DNA from: Bacteroidota bacterium | GTDB taxonomy: Bacteria > Bacteroidota > Bacteroidia > Cytophagales > Cyclobacteriaceae | Length of the DNA: 64,000 bases | Assembly (NCBI GenBank): GCA_018266055.1 | Contig: JAFDYT010000017.1 | Span: 124,001-188,000 of the forward strand | Direction: 5' to 3' | Part shown: positions 45,479 to 54,290 of the stretch, piece after piece | Layout of the letters: every line of letters begins with the position of its first letter | Position numbering within the stretch: position 1 is the stretch's first letter | Position numbers and translations under genes: made by a program | Notes under the pieces: model-generated | Databases searched by the model: none | Seen by the model: the letters and a program-made list of their open reading frames with translations, nothing else | What the model was told of the DNA's origin: nothing

Positions 45479-46255
45479 TTAGCCTCTCAACGAGGCAATG
45501 AATTTCTTAATGTCACCTGACAAATCCTTTGAGTCGGCTAACAATCGTATAAACGCACTGCCGATGATTGCTCCCGAAGAATAACTGCAGGCTTGGGCAA
45601 ACGTTGATTGATTTGAAATACCAAAACCAATAAGGAATGGATTCTTCAACTTCAAATGTTTCAAGTATTTGAAATAATCGGCTTGCTCTTGCGAAAATTC
45701 ATTCTTTGCGCCAGTGGTACTAGATGACGACACCGCATAGATGAAGCTGTTGGTAGCTGTATCTATCTGTCGAATACGATTTTCGGAAGTAGTTGGTGAT
45801 ATCAAAAATACATTGGTCAATCCGTTTGTATCGAACGTAGTTTTGTATTCGGTTTCAAACTCATACAGCGGAAGATCAGGCAAGATTAGCCCATCCACTC
45901 CCGCTGCTGCGGCATCCTTACAAAATTTCTCTACTCCATATTGCAACACAGGATTAAGATAGCCCATCAATATGATTGGCAACTTTACCTGCTGGCGTAT
46001 TTCTTTAACTTGCTGTAGCAGTAATTTTACATTCATGCCATTGTCAAGCGCTACTTTGTTGCTTTGCTGAATCACCGGACCATCGGCAACAGGATCTGAG
46101 AAGGGAATTCCAATTTCGATGATATCAGCGCCTGCTTCTTCCAATGATTTTGCAATGCGAACCGTATCACCCAACGCTGGGAAACCAGCCGTGAAGTAAA
46201 CTGACAAAACATTCTGTGCCTTCGATTCGAAAAGCGCGTTAATTCTATTTTTCAT
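45479..46255 (-). CDS. trpA: Tryptophan synthase alpha chain
   Basis: Cleaves indole-3-glycerol phosphate to indole and G3P. The 258-aa TIM barrel shows the catalytic Glu and Asp in IIEIGIPFSDPVADGPVIQ and VDGLILPDLPLYE, plus the phosphate-binding LIGFGISNQ. It forms the alpha2beta2 complex with TrpB, encoded just upstream (36 bp). Confidence 0.97.
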   Translation of the reverse strand: MKNRINALFESKAQNVLSVYFTAGFPALGDTVRIAKSLEEAGADIIEIGIPFSDPVADGPVIQQSNKVALDNGMNVKLLLQQVKEIRQQVKLPIILMGYLNPVLQYGVEKFCKDAAAAGVDGLILPDLPLYEFETEYKTTFDTNGLTNVFLISPTTSENRIRQIDTATNSFIYAVSSSSTTGAKNEFSQEQADYFKYLKHLKLKNPFLIGFGISNQSTFAQACSYSSGAIIGSAFIRLLADSKDLSGDIKKFIASLRG

Positions 46256-46291
46256 TTTGATAATATCAGGTCTTGAACTTGAATAGCAGTG

Positions 46292-47473
46292 TTAATATTT
46301 TCCCCAGCGGATGTAAGTCTCCAAGTCTTTGTCGCCGCGCCCAGAAAGGTTGACTATAACCACATCATCCTCATCCAACGACAGCTTGCCCAATACTGCA
46401 ACAGCGTGCGCACTCTCAATCGCAGGAATGATTCCTTCCAGTCTGCTCAATTCAATTCCAGCATTCATCGCTTCGTCGTCTGTAGCGCTGATAAATTGTA
46501 CACGCCCCGTATCAAACAGATGCGAATGCAACGGCCCGATACCAGGATAATCCAACCCCGCTGAAATAGAATAAGGCTCAATCACTTGACCATCTTCTGT
46601 TTGCATAAGAAGGGATTTGCTTCCATGCAAAATTCCAACCTTTCCCAAGGCCGTCGTCGCCGCCGACTCGCCGGTATCAACGCCCTTTCCTGCAGCTTCT
46701 ACTCCGATTAACTTCACATGCTCATCGTCGAGAAAATGATAATAGGCTCCTGCGGCATTGCTACCTCCACCAACACAGGCGATTACATAATCTGGAAAAG
46801 GGTTTCCCTCTTGCGCAGTTAGTTGCGTTTTAATTTCATCGCTTATCACCGACTGAAACCGAGCCACCATATCCGGGTAAGGATGTGGTCCCACAACAGA
46901 ACCAATAATGTAATGCGTGTCAGTCGGGTTGTTGATCCAATGGCGCATCGCTTCGTTGGTCGCATCTTTTAACGTCATGTTGCCAGACGTTGCCGCTACA
47001 ACTTTCGTTCCCAAAATGCGCATGCGCTCTACGTTCGGACGCTGGCGTTCCATGTCCAATTGGCCCATGTACACAATACATTCCATGCCCATCAGCGCAC
47101 ATACCGTGGCAGTGGCTACACCATGCTGCCCTGCGCCTGTCTCCGCTATAATCTTTTTCTTGCCTAATTTTTTAGCCAGCAAAATTTGACCGATGGTGTT
47201 ATTGATTTTGTGCGCTCCGGTATGGCAAAGGTCCTCGCGCTTCAAATAAATTTTCGCTTTGTATTTCTCTGAGAGTCGCTCTGCAAGGAATAAAGGTGTT
47301 GGTCTTCCCACATAATTTTTTAGCAGATAGTCAAAGTCCTTTTTAAACTGCGGAGACTCAATGATAGATAAGTAGCTTATGCGCAATTCTTCTACGTTCG
47401 GGTGCAACATTTCAGGAATGAACGCTCCTCCAAATTTTCCATAGTACCCATGATCGTTGACTGTATATTTCAT
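46292..47473 (-). CDS. trpB: Tryptophan synthase beta chain
   Basis: PLP enzyme that joins indole and serine. The 393-aa protein has [20 protein letters not shown] (PLP Lys in HK), [13 protein letters not shown], the phosphate-binding [10 protein letters not shown] and [14 protein letters not shown]. Length and motifs are those of the TrpB1 form. Between trpF (19 bp upstream) and trpA. Confidence 0.98.
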   Translation of the reverse strand: MKYTVNDHGYYGKFGGAFIPEMLHPNVEELRISYLSIIESPQFKKDFDYLLKNYVGRPTPLFLAERLSEKYKAKIYLKREDLCHTGAHKINNTIGQILLAKKLGKKKIIAETGAGQHGVATATVCALMGMECIVYMGQLDMERQRPNVERMRILGTKVVAATSGNMTLKDATNEAMRHWINNPTDTHYIIGSVVGPHPYPDMVARFQSVISDEIKTQLTAQEGNPFPDYVIACVGGGSNAAGAYYHFLDDEHVKLIGVEAAGKGVDTGESAATTALGKVGILHGSKSLLMQTEDGQVIEPYSISAGLDYPGIGPLHSHLFDTGRVQFISATDDEAMNAGIELSRLEGIIPAIESAHAVAVLGKLSLDEDDVVIVNLSGRGDKDLETYIRWGKY

Positions 47474-47492
47474 ACTGATGAAGTTTTGAATT

Positions 47493-48122
47493 TTAAATAG
47501 TGGTATCCAGAATAGTTTTTATAGATCTTATTTTATCGATGTCTTTTAAGCCAGGAGAAATTTCCACGCCGCTGTTAACATCTAAAGCAAATAAGCCTGC
47601 GGTCTTTACTTGCAGTGCGGCCAGCACATTTTCTGGTGACAAGCCTCCGCTCAGGAAAAAAGGAACGTGATTTGAATAATTTGCCAGTATCGACCAATCA
47701 AAAGTTTTTCCAGATCCGCCATAGCCCTCACTTTTTGTATCGAAAAGAAAGCAATCCGAGCACGACTCAAATTTATCGACCGTGGAAAAATCAAAGTCAC
47801 GGTCGACTGAAAAAACCTTAATGATTCTTACACCACTCCTATTCAGTTGTTCACATTCCTTAACAGATTCGCCTCCATGAAGCTGTACAAAATCCAACCG
47901 ATGTTGCTCGACTTTCTTCAACACAACTTCTGTCGCTTCGTTCACAAAAACTCCTACCCTTTTGATTTGACTGGGGAAATTCGTGGGAATGACAAAGTCT
48001 TTCCCTACGTACCGTTTAGATTTCTCATAGAAAATAAAACCCATAAAATCCGGGCTCAACGCTGCTACGTCGTTGATATTTTGCGCATCGCGCATACCGC
48101 AGATTTTCAATCCAGGTTTCAT
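47493..48122 (-). CDS. trpF: Phosphoribosylanthranilate isomerase
   Basis: A 209-aa TIM barrel: [20 protein letters not shown] at the N-terminus (catalytic Cys), [25 protein letters not shown], and [10 protein letters not shown] and ALDVNSGVE at the phosphate site. It catalyses the Amadori rearrangement before TrpC. Overlaps trpC by 4 nt and is separate from it, not fused as in enterobacteria. Confidence 0.96.
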   Translation of the reverse strand: MKPGLKICGMRDAQNINDVAALSPDFMGFIFYEKSKRYVGKDFVIPTNFPSQIKRVGVFVNEATEVVLKKVEQHRLDFVQLHGGESVKECEQLNRSGVRIIKVFSVDRDFDFSTVDKFESCSDCFLFDTKSEGYGGSGKTFDWSILANYSNHVPFFLSGGLSPENVLAALQVKTAGLFALDVNSGVEISPGLKDIDKIRSIKTILDTTI

Positions 48123-48913
48123 TTTCTCTTTTCCAATTGTGACATGAATTCTTTGGCTGCCGTTTCGGGCCGACTGTTTTTCATGAAGTTCTCGCCCATT
48201 AAAAATCCATCGAAGCCATGTTGTCTTAACTCGTGAATTGTCTCGACTTTACTGATACCACTTTCTGAAACTTTCACAATCTCCTTTGGCATCATCGCAG
48301 CAAGCTTCTTTGACACTTCGATGCTCACGTCAAAGCTTTTCAAATCGCGGTTATTCACTCCGATTAAGTCCACATCAGAGGATAAATGCGGCTGCAGCTC
48401 TTCGGCAGTATGAACTTCTAATAAAACCTCAAGACCAAACGAGTGAGCAAATGCCGACAGCTCTTTTACACGAGCAGGTTCAAGAATGGCAGCGATCAAC
48501 AGAATAGCATCAGCGCCAATTGATTTTGCTTCCGTGATCTGATAATCGTCGATGGTGAAATCCTTTCGCAGAATCGGGCAAAAATTGAATTTGCGTGCTA
48601 CCATCAAGTCGTCGCTGCTACCGCCGAAAAACTCTTTGTCGGTAAGTACCGACAGCGCGCTGGCACCAGCCTGCATGTAGCCGATGGACGTGCGCTCGAC
48701 AGACACATGTGGATTGATCACGCCTTTACTAGGCGATTTTCGTTTGATCTCAGCAATAATCCCTGACTTATCCTTACGCAATACATATTTTTTTAAGGAT
48801 ATCGTAGGCGACGAAAAGTAAATGCTTTGCTCCAGCAATTTGACCGGATACAAACTCTTTCGTTCCGCGACTTCCTTTTTCTTCTGCTCAACAATCTTAT
48901 CGAGGATATTCAT
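48119..48913 (-). CDS. trpC: Indole-3-glycerol phosphate synthase
   Basis: A 264-aa protein. Motifs: IIAEIKRKSPSKGVIN (catalytic Lys), VLTDKEFFGGSSDDL, ILRKDFTIDDYQI, LLEVHTAEEL, IGVNNRDLKSF and VSESGIS. Ring-closing decarboxylation of CdRP. Its 3' end overlaps trpF, so the two are translationally coupled. Confidence 0.97.
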   Translation of the reverse strand: MNILDKIVEQKKKEVAERKSLYPVKLLEQSIYFSSPTISLKKYVLRKDKSGIIAEIKRKSPSKGVINPHVSVERTSIGYMQAGASALSVLTDKEFFGGSSDDLMVARKFNFCPILRKDFTIDDYQITEAKSIGADAILLIAAILEPARVKELSAFAHSFGLEVLLEVHTAEELQPHLSSDVDLIGVNNRDLKSFDVSIEVSKKLAAMMPKEIVKVSESGISKVETIHELRQHGFDGFLMGENFMKNSRPETAAKEFMSQLEKRK

Positions 48914-48926
48914 ATTTCACAGTTAA

Positions 48927-49913
48927 CTATTGATTAAGTAACTTTTTAAAGGCACTCAGCGCTTTTCCAGAAAGCAGCGCTTCTTTGGCTTTGAGCAAAC
49001 TGTTCTGCAAACCATCCTTTTGATTGCCTGCAAAGAGAGCCATTCCTGCGTTGGCAATCACAACCGCGTTTTGTTCTTCAGTCCCTTTGCCTTCAAGCAC
49101 CGTCATGAAAATTTTTCCTGACTGCTCCATGCTGTCACCTCCGGCTAAATCAATGGCTGACAATCGCGGCAACTTCAAATCCTCAGGCTCAAGGAGCGCC
49201 TCACCTTCATTGTAAAAATACTTGAATCCGCTGGTGAGCGAAATCTCATCATAACCGTCAGTAGAATGAAGAATTACAAACTGCTTGTCAGTTTGCTGAT
49301 AGAGATACCCGTATTGGCGCGCAAGTTCCAAACTAAAAACGCCCACCAACTGTCGCGTAGGAAATGCCGGATTCACCATCGGTCCAAGCATGTTAAAGAA
49401 AGTCTTCACTCCGAGTTCTTTTCGGATCGGTGCCACATTTTTCATAGCCGGATGAAACAACGGCGCATGCATAAAGCAAATATTGGCTCGATCAATACTG
49501 CGCTTCAGTTCGTCTTTGTCGTTGGTGAATTTATAACCAAAATGTTCCAGTACATTGGATGAACCTGACAGCGAAGACACACCATAATTGCCATGCTTCG
49601 CCACCGGCTGGCCTGCCGCTGCCACCACAAAAGACGACAGCGTGGAGATGTTAAAAGTGTTTTTTGCATCACCGCCAGTGCCGCACAAATCCATGACTGG
49701 TTCATCAAACTTCACAGGAATGCAAAGCTCAAGCATGCCATCGCGGAAGCCGGCAAGTTCATCAACCGTAATGCCACGCATCATGTACACCGTCATGAAC
49801 GCCGACGCCTGACTGGGGTTAAACTTACCTGATGCCAGATTGATGAGCACCTGACGCGCATTCTCCTTTGACAGCGACTGATGATTGATTAATTCTGTTA
49901 ATATCTGTTTCAT
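48927..49913 (-). CDS. trpD: Anthranilate phosphoribosyltransferase
   Basis: A 328-aa protein with the PRPP/anthranilate-site signature DLCGTGGDAKNTFNIST, then AKHGNYGVSSLSGSSNVLEH and FFNMLGPMVNPA. Adds phosphoribose to anthranilate. Separate from trpG, unlike the enterobacterial fusion. Confidence 0.97.
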   Translation of the reverse strand: MKQILTELINHQSLSKENARQVLINLASGKFNPSQASAFMTVYMMRGITVDELAGFRDGMLELCIPVKFDEPVMDLCGTGGDAKNTFNISTLSSFVVAAAGQPVAKHGNYGVSSLSGSSNVLEHFGYKFTNDKDELKRSIDRANICFMHAPLFHPAMKNVAPIRKELGVKTFFNMLGPMVNPAFPTRQLVGVFSLELARQYGYLYQQTDKQFVILHSTDGYDEISLTSGFKYFYNEGEALLEPEDLKLPRLSAIDLAGGDSMEQSGKIFMTVLEGKGTEEQNAVVIANAGMALFAGNQKDGLQNSLLKAKEALLSGKALSAFKKLLNQ

Positions 49914-49924
49914 TGTTCGGCGGC

Positions 49925-50497
49925 TTAATTCTTTAACCAGTTTGCAATCATCGTCGGGCCTTCGGGTGTCATCACCGACTCAGGATGAAACTGAAGGCCT
50001 CTCACGTCGTACTTCACGTGACGAATGCCCATGACCAATCCTTCGTCGTTTGTAGCAGTTACTTTTAATTCATGAGTAATACTGTCCGCCTTTACTGCCC
50101 ACGAGTGATAATGCGTGCTTTGAAAAGTATCGGAGACATTTTTAAAGAGAGGCTCAGCCTTGTCCTTCACGTGCGTCATTGAGGTGACGCCATGAAGCAC
50201 CTTGGGAATATTATACAACGTCGCGCCATACACTTCCGCGATCCCCTGATGGCCGAGGCAAATACCAAGAATACTTTTGGTCGGGCCATAGTTGAGAATC
50301 ACTTGCTTCATGATGCCTGCTTCATCAGGCACGCCAGGCCCCGGCGACAGCAGAATCTTGTCATATCGGCCTACTTCTTCCACTGAGATCTTATCGTTGC
50401 GAATCACATCCGGATGATGCCCCAGTGATCGGATGATATGAACAAGGTTGTATGTGAATGAATCGTAATTATCCAGAACCAGAATTTTTATCGCCAT
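49925..50497 (-). CDS. trpG: Anthranilate synthase glutamine amidotransferase component
   Basis: A 190-aa class-I glutaminase from the ATG at 50497 (the frame extends to a TTG at 50503). Nucleophile Cys in ILGICLGHQGIAEVYG, oxyanion loop LLSPGPGVPDEAG, catalytic His/Glu in GLQFHPESVMTPEG. It supplies ammonia to TrpE. 51 bp after trpE. Confidence 0.97.
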   Translation of the reverse strand: MAIKILVLDNYDSFTYNLVHIIRSLGHHPDVIRNDKISVEEVGRYDKILLSPGPGVPDEAGIMKQVILNYGPTKSILGICLGHQGIAEVYGATLYNIPKVLHGVTSMTHVKDKAEPLFKNVSDTFQSTHYHSWAVKADSITHELKVTATNDEGLVMGIRHVKYDVRGLQFHPESVMTPEGPTMIANWLKN

Positions 50498-50548
50498 ATT
50501 CAATTTTTCAGTTTTAAAACATCAATCCAATAATCTAATTTCAATCCA

Positions 50549-51940
50549 TTAAATCGTCTCCGCCAAAAGGATTGCTTTGCGTAAAGCTTCCAACTTGTTG
50601 TTAACTTCCTGCAATTCACTTTTGTTATCTGACTTTGAAACAACTCCAGCTCCCGCCTGATAAATCAACTGGTTTCCTTTGCTCAGGAAAGTCCGAATGG
50701 TAATCGCTTTGTTCAGCGAACCATCGAAGCTAATCAGTCCGATTGCACCGCCGTAAAAACTGCGATTAATATTCTCATACCGGTCGATGAGGTTCATGGC
50801 CATAACCTTAGGCGCTCCTGATAACGTTCCTGCGGGAAAAGTATCGGCAAACAATTGCACCACGGATGATCCTTCGGTAAGCTTGCCCGACACTTTTGAC
50901 ACGAGGTGAATGACATGCGAATAGTATTGCACTTCCTTGAACACTTCCACCTTCACATGGTCTGCGTTGCGGCTCATGTCATTGCGCGCCAAGTCCACCA
51001 GCATCACGTGCTCCGCGTTTTCTTTCTCATCGGCGGAAAGTTTCGCCGCCAGTGCTGCGTCTTCCTGATCGTTCCCGCTGCGGCGGAATGTGCCCGCAAT
51101 CGGGTAAATGTACGCGTGCGAGTTTTTCACCTGAAGCTGCGCTTCGGGAGAGGAACCGAAAATCTTGTAGTTGCCATAATCAAAATAAAAAAGATACGGC
51201 GATGGGTTGATCGAGCGGAGCGCCCGGTACACGTTAAACTCATCGCCTTGAAATGAATTCGTAAAGCGGCGTGACAACACAATCTGAAACACATCGCCGC
51301 GATAGCAATGTTGCTTCCCTTTCTCAATAAGTTCGAGAAACTCTGCATCAGTATAGTTGGTCGTTTCCTTACCGGTGACATTAAACTTAAACGTAGAAAA
51401 ACGATTGCTAAAGACAATCTGCTCAATGCGGCTCAGGGTGCTTTCGCTATTGCCGTAAGTAAATTCATGAAGGCGTAGTTCGTTATGAAAATGATCGACG
51501 GCGATGACGTAGCGATATAGTTTGTAAACCATGTCCGGAATAAGCGAGTCCGAAGACTTGAATTCTACATCCTCAAAGTAGCGCGCCGAATCATAGGACG
51601 TGTAGCCAAACAACCCCATGGACGTAAAGCGACTGTCGGCGTCACCGAGATCAAAGGATTTTCTAAAATCATCCAATAAATGCGGAAGGTTTTTACCAAC
51701 GACTTCTACAGTTTGTACCGAACCATCCGGGAATCTGATTACAGCAAAACCCTTTTGCACTACAAACGAAGCAATGGGGTCGCAGCAAATGAATGACAAG
51801 CTGTTCTCATTGCCATGATAATCGGAGCTTTCAAGAAGAATACTTCCGGCAAAAACATCGCGCAGCTTCAGGTAAATGTTCACCGGCGTGATCGTGTCGG
51901 CCAGCAACTTCTTGTAATGTGTTCTTAAACTGTACTTCAT
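50549..51940 (-). CDS. trpE: Anthranilate synthase component I
   Basis: Converts chorismate to anthranilate with TrpG. The 463-aa protein has the Trp feedback-site LLESSDYHGNENSLSF near the N-terminus and the chorismate-binding region IAGTFRRSG, DLARNDMSRNA, FPAGTLSGAPKVMAMNLIDR and YGGAIGLISFDG. First structural gene of the trp operon; it follows a leader peptide with three Trp codons and a terminator hairpin ending 23 bp before its ATG. Confidence 0.98.
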   Translation of the reverse strand: MKYSLRTHYKKLLADTITPVNIYLKLRDVFAGSILLESSDYHGNENSLSFICCDPIASFVVQKGFAVIRFPDGSVQTVEVVGKNLPHLLDDFRKSFDLGDADSRFTSMGLFGYTSYDSARYFEDVEFKSSDSLIPDMVYKLYRYVIAVDHFHNELRLHEFTYGNSESTLSRIEQIVFSNRFSTFKFNVTGKETTNYTDAEFLELIEKGKQHCYRGDVFQIVLSRRFTNSFQGDEFNVYRALRSINPSPYLFYFDYGNYKIFGSSPEAQLQVKNSHAYIYPIAGTFRRSGNDQEDAALAAKLSADEKENAEHVMLVDLARNDMSRNADHVKVEVFKEVQYYSHVIHLVSKVSGKLTEGSSVVQLFADTFPAGTLSGAPKVMAMNLIDRYENINRSFYGGAIGLISFDGSLNKAITIRTFLSKGNQLIYQAGAGVVSKSDNKSELQEVNNKLEALRKAILLAETI

Positions 51941-51962
51941 GGTGTTCTGATTTTTGTTAAAT

Positions 51963-51994
51963 AAAAAAGCCCGCTCCTTTGATCGGGGCGGGCT
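51963..51994 (-). terminator. trp attenuator terminator hairpin (segments 3:4)
   Basis: On the minus strand AGCCCGCCCC and GGAGCGGGCT form a 10-bp GC-rich stem (one G-T pair) around GATCAAA, followed by six T residues (51963-51968). It stands between the leader peptide and trpE, so it must be bypassed for trp expression. Its 5' arm (51980-51989) is complementary to leader segment 2 at 52034-52043. Confidence 0.85.
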
Positions 51995-52015
51995 CTTTAG
52001 AAAATTATTTAGTTT

Positions 52016-52090
52016 TCAATAAAGCACAGCAAAGCACCGATCACTACCTGATCTGTGCCACCACCATGCATTGATTGAAATGTGATTCAT
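52016..52090 (-). CDS. trpL: trp operon leader peptide with Trp-Trp-Trp
   Basis: A 24-codon reading frame, ATG at 52090-52088 and TGA at 52018-52016. Codons 9-11 are three consecutive TGG Trp codons (52058-52066) within INAWWWHRSG. Just after them the RNA can form a pause hairpin (1:2, 52049-52058 with 52034-52043); segment 2 can instead pair with the terminator 5' arm (2:3). Ribosome stalling at uncharged tRNA-Trp would cover segment 1, favour 2:3 and let transcription enter trpE. The start codon is separated by one base from the thx stop codon. Confidence 0.85.
   Translation of the reverse strand: MNHISINAWWWHRSGSDRCFAVLY
52034..52058 (-). promoter_or_regulatory. trp attenuator pause/antiterminator segments 1 and 2
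   Basis: Segment 1 (GCACAGATCA, 52058-52049) pairs with segment 2 (TGATCGGTGC, 52043-52034) with a GGTAG loop. Segment 2 also matches the complement of terminator segment 3 (GCCCCGATCA, 51989-51980) at nine of ten positions. These mutually exclusive pairings are the expected architecture of a transcription attenuator. Confidence 0.8.
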
Positions 52091-52091
52091 G

Positions 52092-52271
52092 TTATTCTTC
52101 TTTTTTCTTTGCCGTTTTACGGGCTTTTGGTTTTGCTTCTACAGCCAGCGTTGATGATTTGGCTCTGGCGGTGCGATTAAGTCTTTCTTTGATTTTTTTC
52201 TTATTTCTCGAATTTCCGAAAGAACCTTTGGTGCGTTTTCCTTTTTTGGATTTTTTGTCTCCCCTTCCCAT
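52092..52271 (-). CDS. 30S ribosomal protein bTHX
   Basis: A 59-aa very basic protein read from the ATG at 52271 (MGRGDKKSKKGKRTKGSFGN, then Lys/Arg/Ala-rich to KKKEE). The MGRGDKKxKKGK start and GSFGNSR pattern match the Bacteroidota bTHX (THX) small-subunit protein, which packs into the 30S head. The C-terminal tail is longer than in Thermus Thx (about 26 aa). It ends one base before the trp leader peptide start, so it is probably the first cistron of the trp transcript. Confidence 0.85.
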   Translation of the reverse strand: MGRGDKKSKKGKRTKGSFGNSRNKKKIKERLNRTARAKSSTLAVEAKPKARKTAKKKEE

Positions 52272-52294
52272 TTTAAATTTAATGTTTAGCGGGG

Positions 52295-52324
52295 CAATAA
52301 TAAGGATGATTTGCGAAATACAAA
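52295..52324 (-). promoter_or_regulatory. Bacteroidota promoter for thx-trp
   Basis: On the minus strand, TTTG (52324-52321) and TATTATTG (52302-52295, one mismatch to TAnnTTTG) are 18 bp apart, close to the usual 19. The predicted start, around 52288, leaves about 17 nt before the thx ATG. No second promoter of this quality was seen inside thx. Confidence 0.5.
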
Positions 52325-52334
52325 AACACTGAGG

Positions 52335-53480
52335 CTAAATATTTACTTTTCTTAGCATAATTCGCAGGCCGACAAATCCCGTTACCCCTGAAATGAGGGA
52401 GCCAACAAGCACAGCAATTTTTGAATTCGCAATTAGCATGGGCTCATTGAACGCCAGCAGCGTGATGAATATCGACATTGTAAATCCAATGCCTGCCAGC
52501 AAGCCTGCGCCAAAGAGATGCCTTGAAGCCAAACCCTCTGGTAATAAGCACCAACCCAACGCAATCCCCACAATGGAGAAAAGAAATATCCCCAAGGGTT
52601 TTCCTATTGTAAGCCCAAGAATTACGCCCAGACTATTGAGCGACAACAGATCGCTGGCAAACGACGAAGGTATAGAAATGGCTGTATTGGCTAATGCAAA
52701 CAAAGGCAAAATTACAAACGCCACCGGCATGTGAAGCCTATGCAGGAGCCGAGCCGACAATGACTTTTCATTAAACGAGCGGTAGGGAATTGCAAAGGCC
52801 ACAAGCACACCGGTAATCGTAGCGTGAATGCCTGACCGGTGCATACAAAACCACATGATGCAGCCAAGCAGTAGATAAAGCCACAGCCACTGAACACGCA
52901 TTTTGCTTAACAATAGCATCACTCCAAAAATCAAAAAGGCTAAGGCGAGGTAGAGCAATGAGAAATGTGTGGAATAAAATAAGGCGATAATAAGTATCGC
53001 GCCAAGATCGTCGATAATAGCCAGCGCCGTGAGAAAAACCCTGAGCGACAGCGGCACGCGTTTCCCCAACAGCGACAGTATCCCTAAAGAGAAAGCGATG
53101 TCGGTAGCCATGGGGATGCCGTAGCCGTTCTGCGAGGGAGTTCCATTATTAATTGCAAAGTGAATACCCGCCGGCACGACCATTCCACCCACGGCGGCCA
53201 GAATCGGCAACAGCGATTTCTTCATCTCCCTAAGCTCTCCTTCAAAGATTTCGTTTTTGATTTCCAGTCCTACCTGCAAAAAGAAAATCGTCATCAGCCC
53301 GTCGTTGATCCAGAACTCAATGGGCTTGGTTAACACGGGAATATGCCACATGTGCAAGTACCCGGTGCCAAAGGACGAACTCGCTACGGTTAAGGAAACG
53401 ATTGCACAAAGCAGCAACGTTACCCCTCCTGCTTTTTCGCTTCCGAAAAAAGATGCGGCTACTTGCGAAATTCTTTTCAT
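52335..53480 (-). CDS. nhaA: Na+/H+ antiporter NhaA
   Basis: A 381-aa, 11-12-helix antiporter. It has the NhaA signature VFLTALAIIDDLGAILIIAL with the paired Asp that bind Na+/H+, GWCLLPEGLASRH and FFLQVGLEIKNEIFEGEL. It exports Na+ in exchange for protons at alkaline pH. Upstream of thx on the same strand; the putative thx promoter lies at its 3' end. Confidence 0.97.
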   Translation of the reverse strand: MKRISQVAASFFGSEKAGGVTLLLCAIVSLTVASSSFGTGYLHMWHIPVLTKPIEFWINDGLMTIFFLQVGLEIKNEIFEGELREMKKSLLPILAAVGGMVVPAGIHFAINNGTPSQNGYGIPMATDIAFSLGILSLLGKRVPLSLRVFLTALAIIDDLGAILIIALFYSTHFSLLYLALAFLIFGVMLLLSKMRVQWLWLYLLLGCIMWFCMHRSGIHATITGVLVAFAIPYRSFNEKSLSARLLHRLHMPVAFVILPLFALANTAISIPSSFASDLLSLNSLGVILGLTIGKPLGIFLFSIVGIALGWCLLPEGLASRHLFGAGLLAGIGFTMSIFITLLAFNEPMLIANSKIAVLVGSLISGVTGFVGLRIMLRKVNI

Positions 53481-53582
53481 TATTTCAGTTCATTTCGTTC
53501 CGGATTTAAAATTACGCAAACATCCTCAACCTGATTGTTTGGGTATCTCTTGAGGTATGCCTATTTTTAAAAAAAATTGAAA

Positions 53583-54266
53583 ATGAAAATCCCTTTCATA
53601 GTCATTTTGATGGTCGTATGTGTAAGTGGTATATGCCAGTCAGGCAAAAGAACTTACGATACGCTGCCCAATCTGCCCGAACATTATACTAAACGACTTG
53701 CGCTTTTTAAGGCCGAGCCAATCAAATCAGGCCGGATCATCATGGTGGGCAACAGCATCACCGAAGGTGGCGACTGGAAAAAATTATTTCAGGACAGCAC
53801 GGTTATCAACCGGGGTATTTCGGGCGATGTAACCTTTGGCGTGCTCAACCGACTGCAGGAAATTATTGACCGTAAGCCAAGGAAAATATTTTTGCTTATA
53901 GGCATCAACGATCTGTCGCGCAATACACCGGATGAAGTAATCCAGGAAAACATTTTCAATATTGTTACAAAACTAAAAAGCCGGTTGCCGAAAACCACTG
54001 TGTATTTGCAGAGCATCTTACCCACCAACGAATCATTCAAGAACCTGAATAAGAATTTCGTTGGCAAAGGCGAGCACATTACGACCATCAATGCTCAACT
54101 GAAAAAATATGCCACTAAATTAAAATACAATTACATCGACCTGCACTCACGCTTTGTGGATAGTGAAGGTCGGATGGAAGCCAAATACTCGGGCGATGGC
54201 CTTCATCTCAATGCGGCGGGCTACGCTCACTGGATTGAAATTTTAAAAGAAGAGAAAATATTGTGA
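53583..54266 (+). CDS. Exported SGNH/GDSL hydrolase
   Basis: A 227-aa protein with a signal peptide (MKIPFIVILMVVCVSGICQS). SGNH blocks are in order: block I MVGNSITEGGDW (Ser), block II NRGISGDVTFGVL (Gly), block III LLIGINDLSRNTP (Asn) and block V SGDGLHLNAAGY (Asp and His). Typical of secreted carbohydrate or phospholipid esterases. Start taken at the ATG, not at the TTG at 53577. It precedes a sialidase-fold gene by 24 bp. Confidence 0.9.
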   Translation: MKIPFIVILMVVCVSGICQSGKRTYDTLPNLPEHYTKRLALFKAEPIKSGRIIMVGNSITEGGDWKKLFQDSTVINRGISGDVTFGVLNRLQEIIDRKPRKIFLLIGINDLSRNTPDEVIQENIFNIVTKLKSRLPKTTVYLQSILPTNESFKNLNKNFVGKGEHITTINAQLKKYATKLKYNYIDLHSRFVDSEGRMEAKYSGDGLHLNAAGYAHWIEILKEEKIL

Positions 54267-54290
54267 CCTTTTTATTGATTTGAATTCGTG

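Noticed and set aside
52075-52332. 86-aa plus-strand frame overlapping thx
   Set aside because: It is the antisense of the bTHX gene, whose sequence matches a known ribosomal protein family; the plus frame has no recognisable features.
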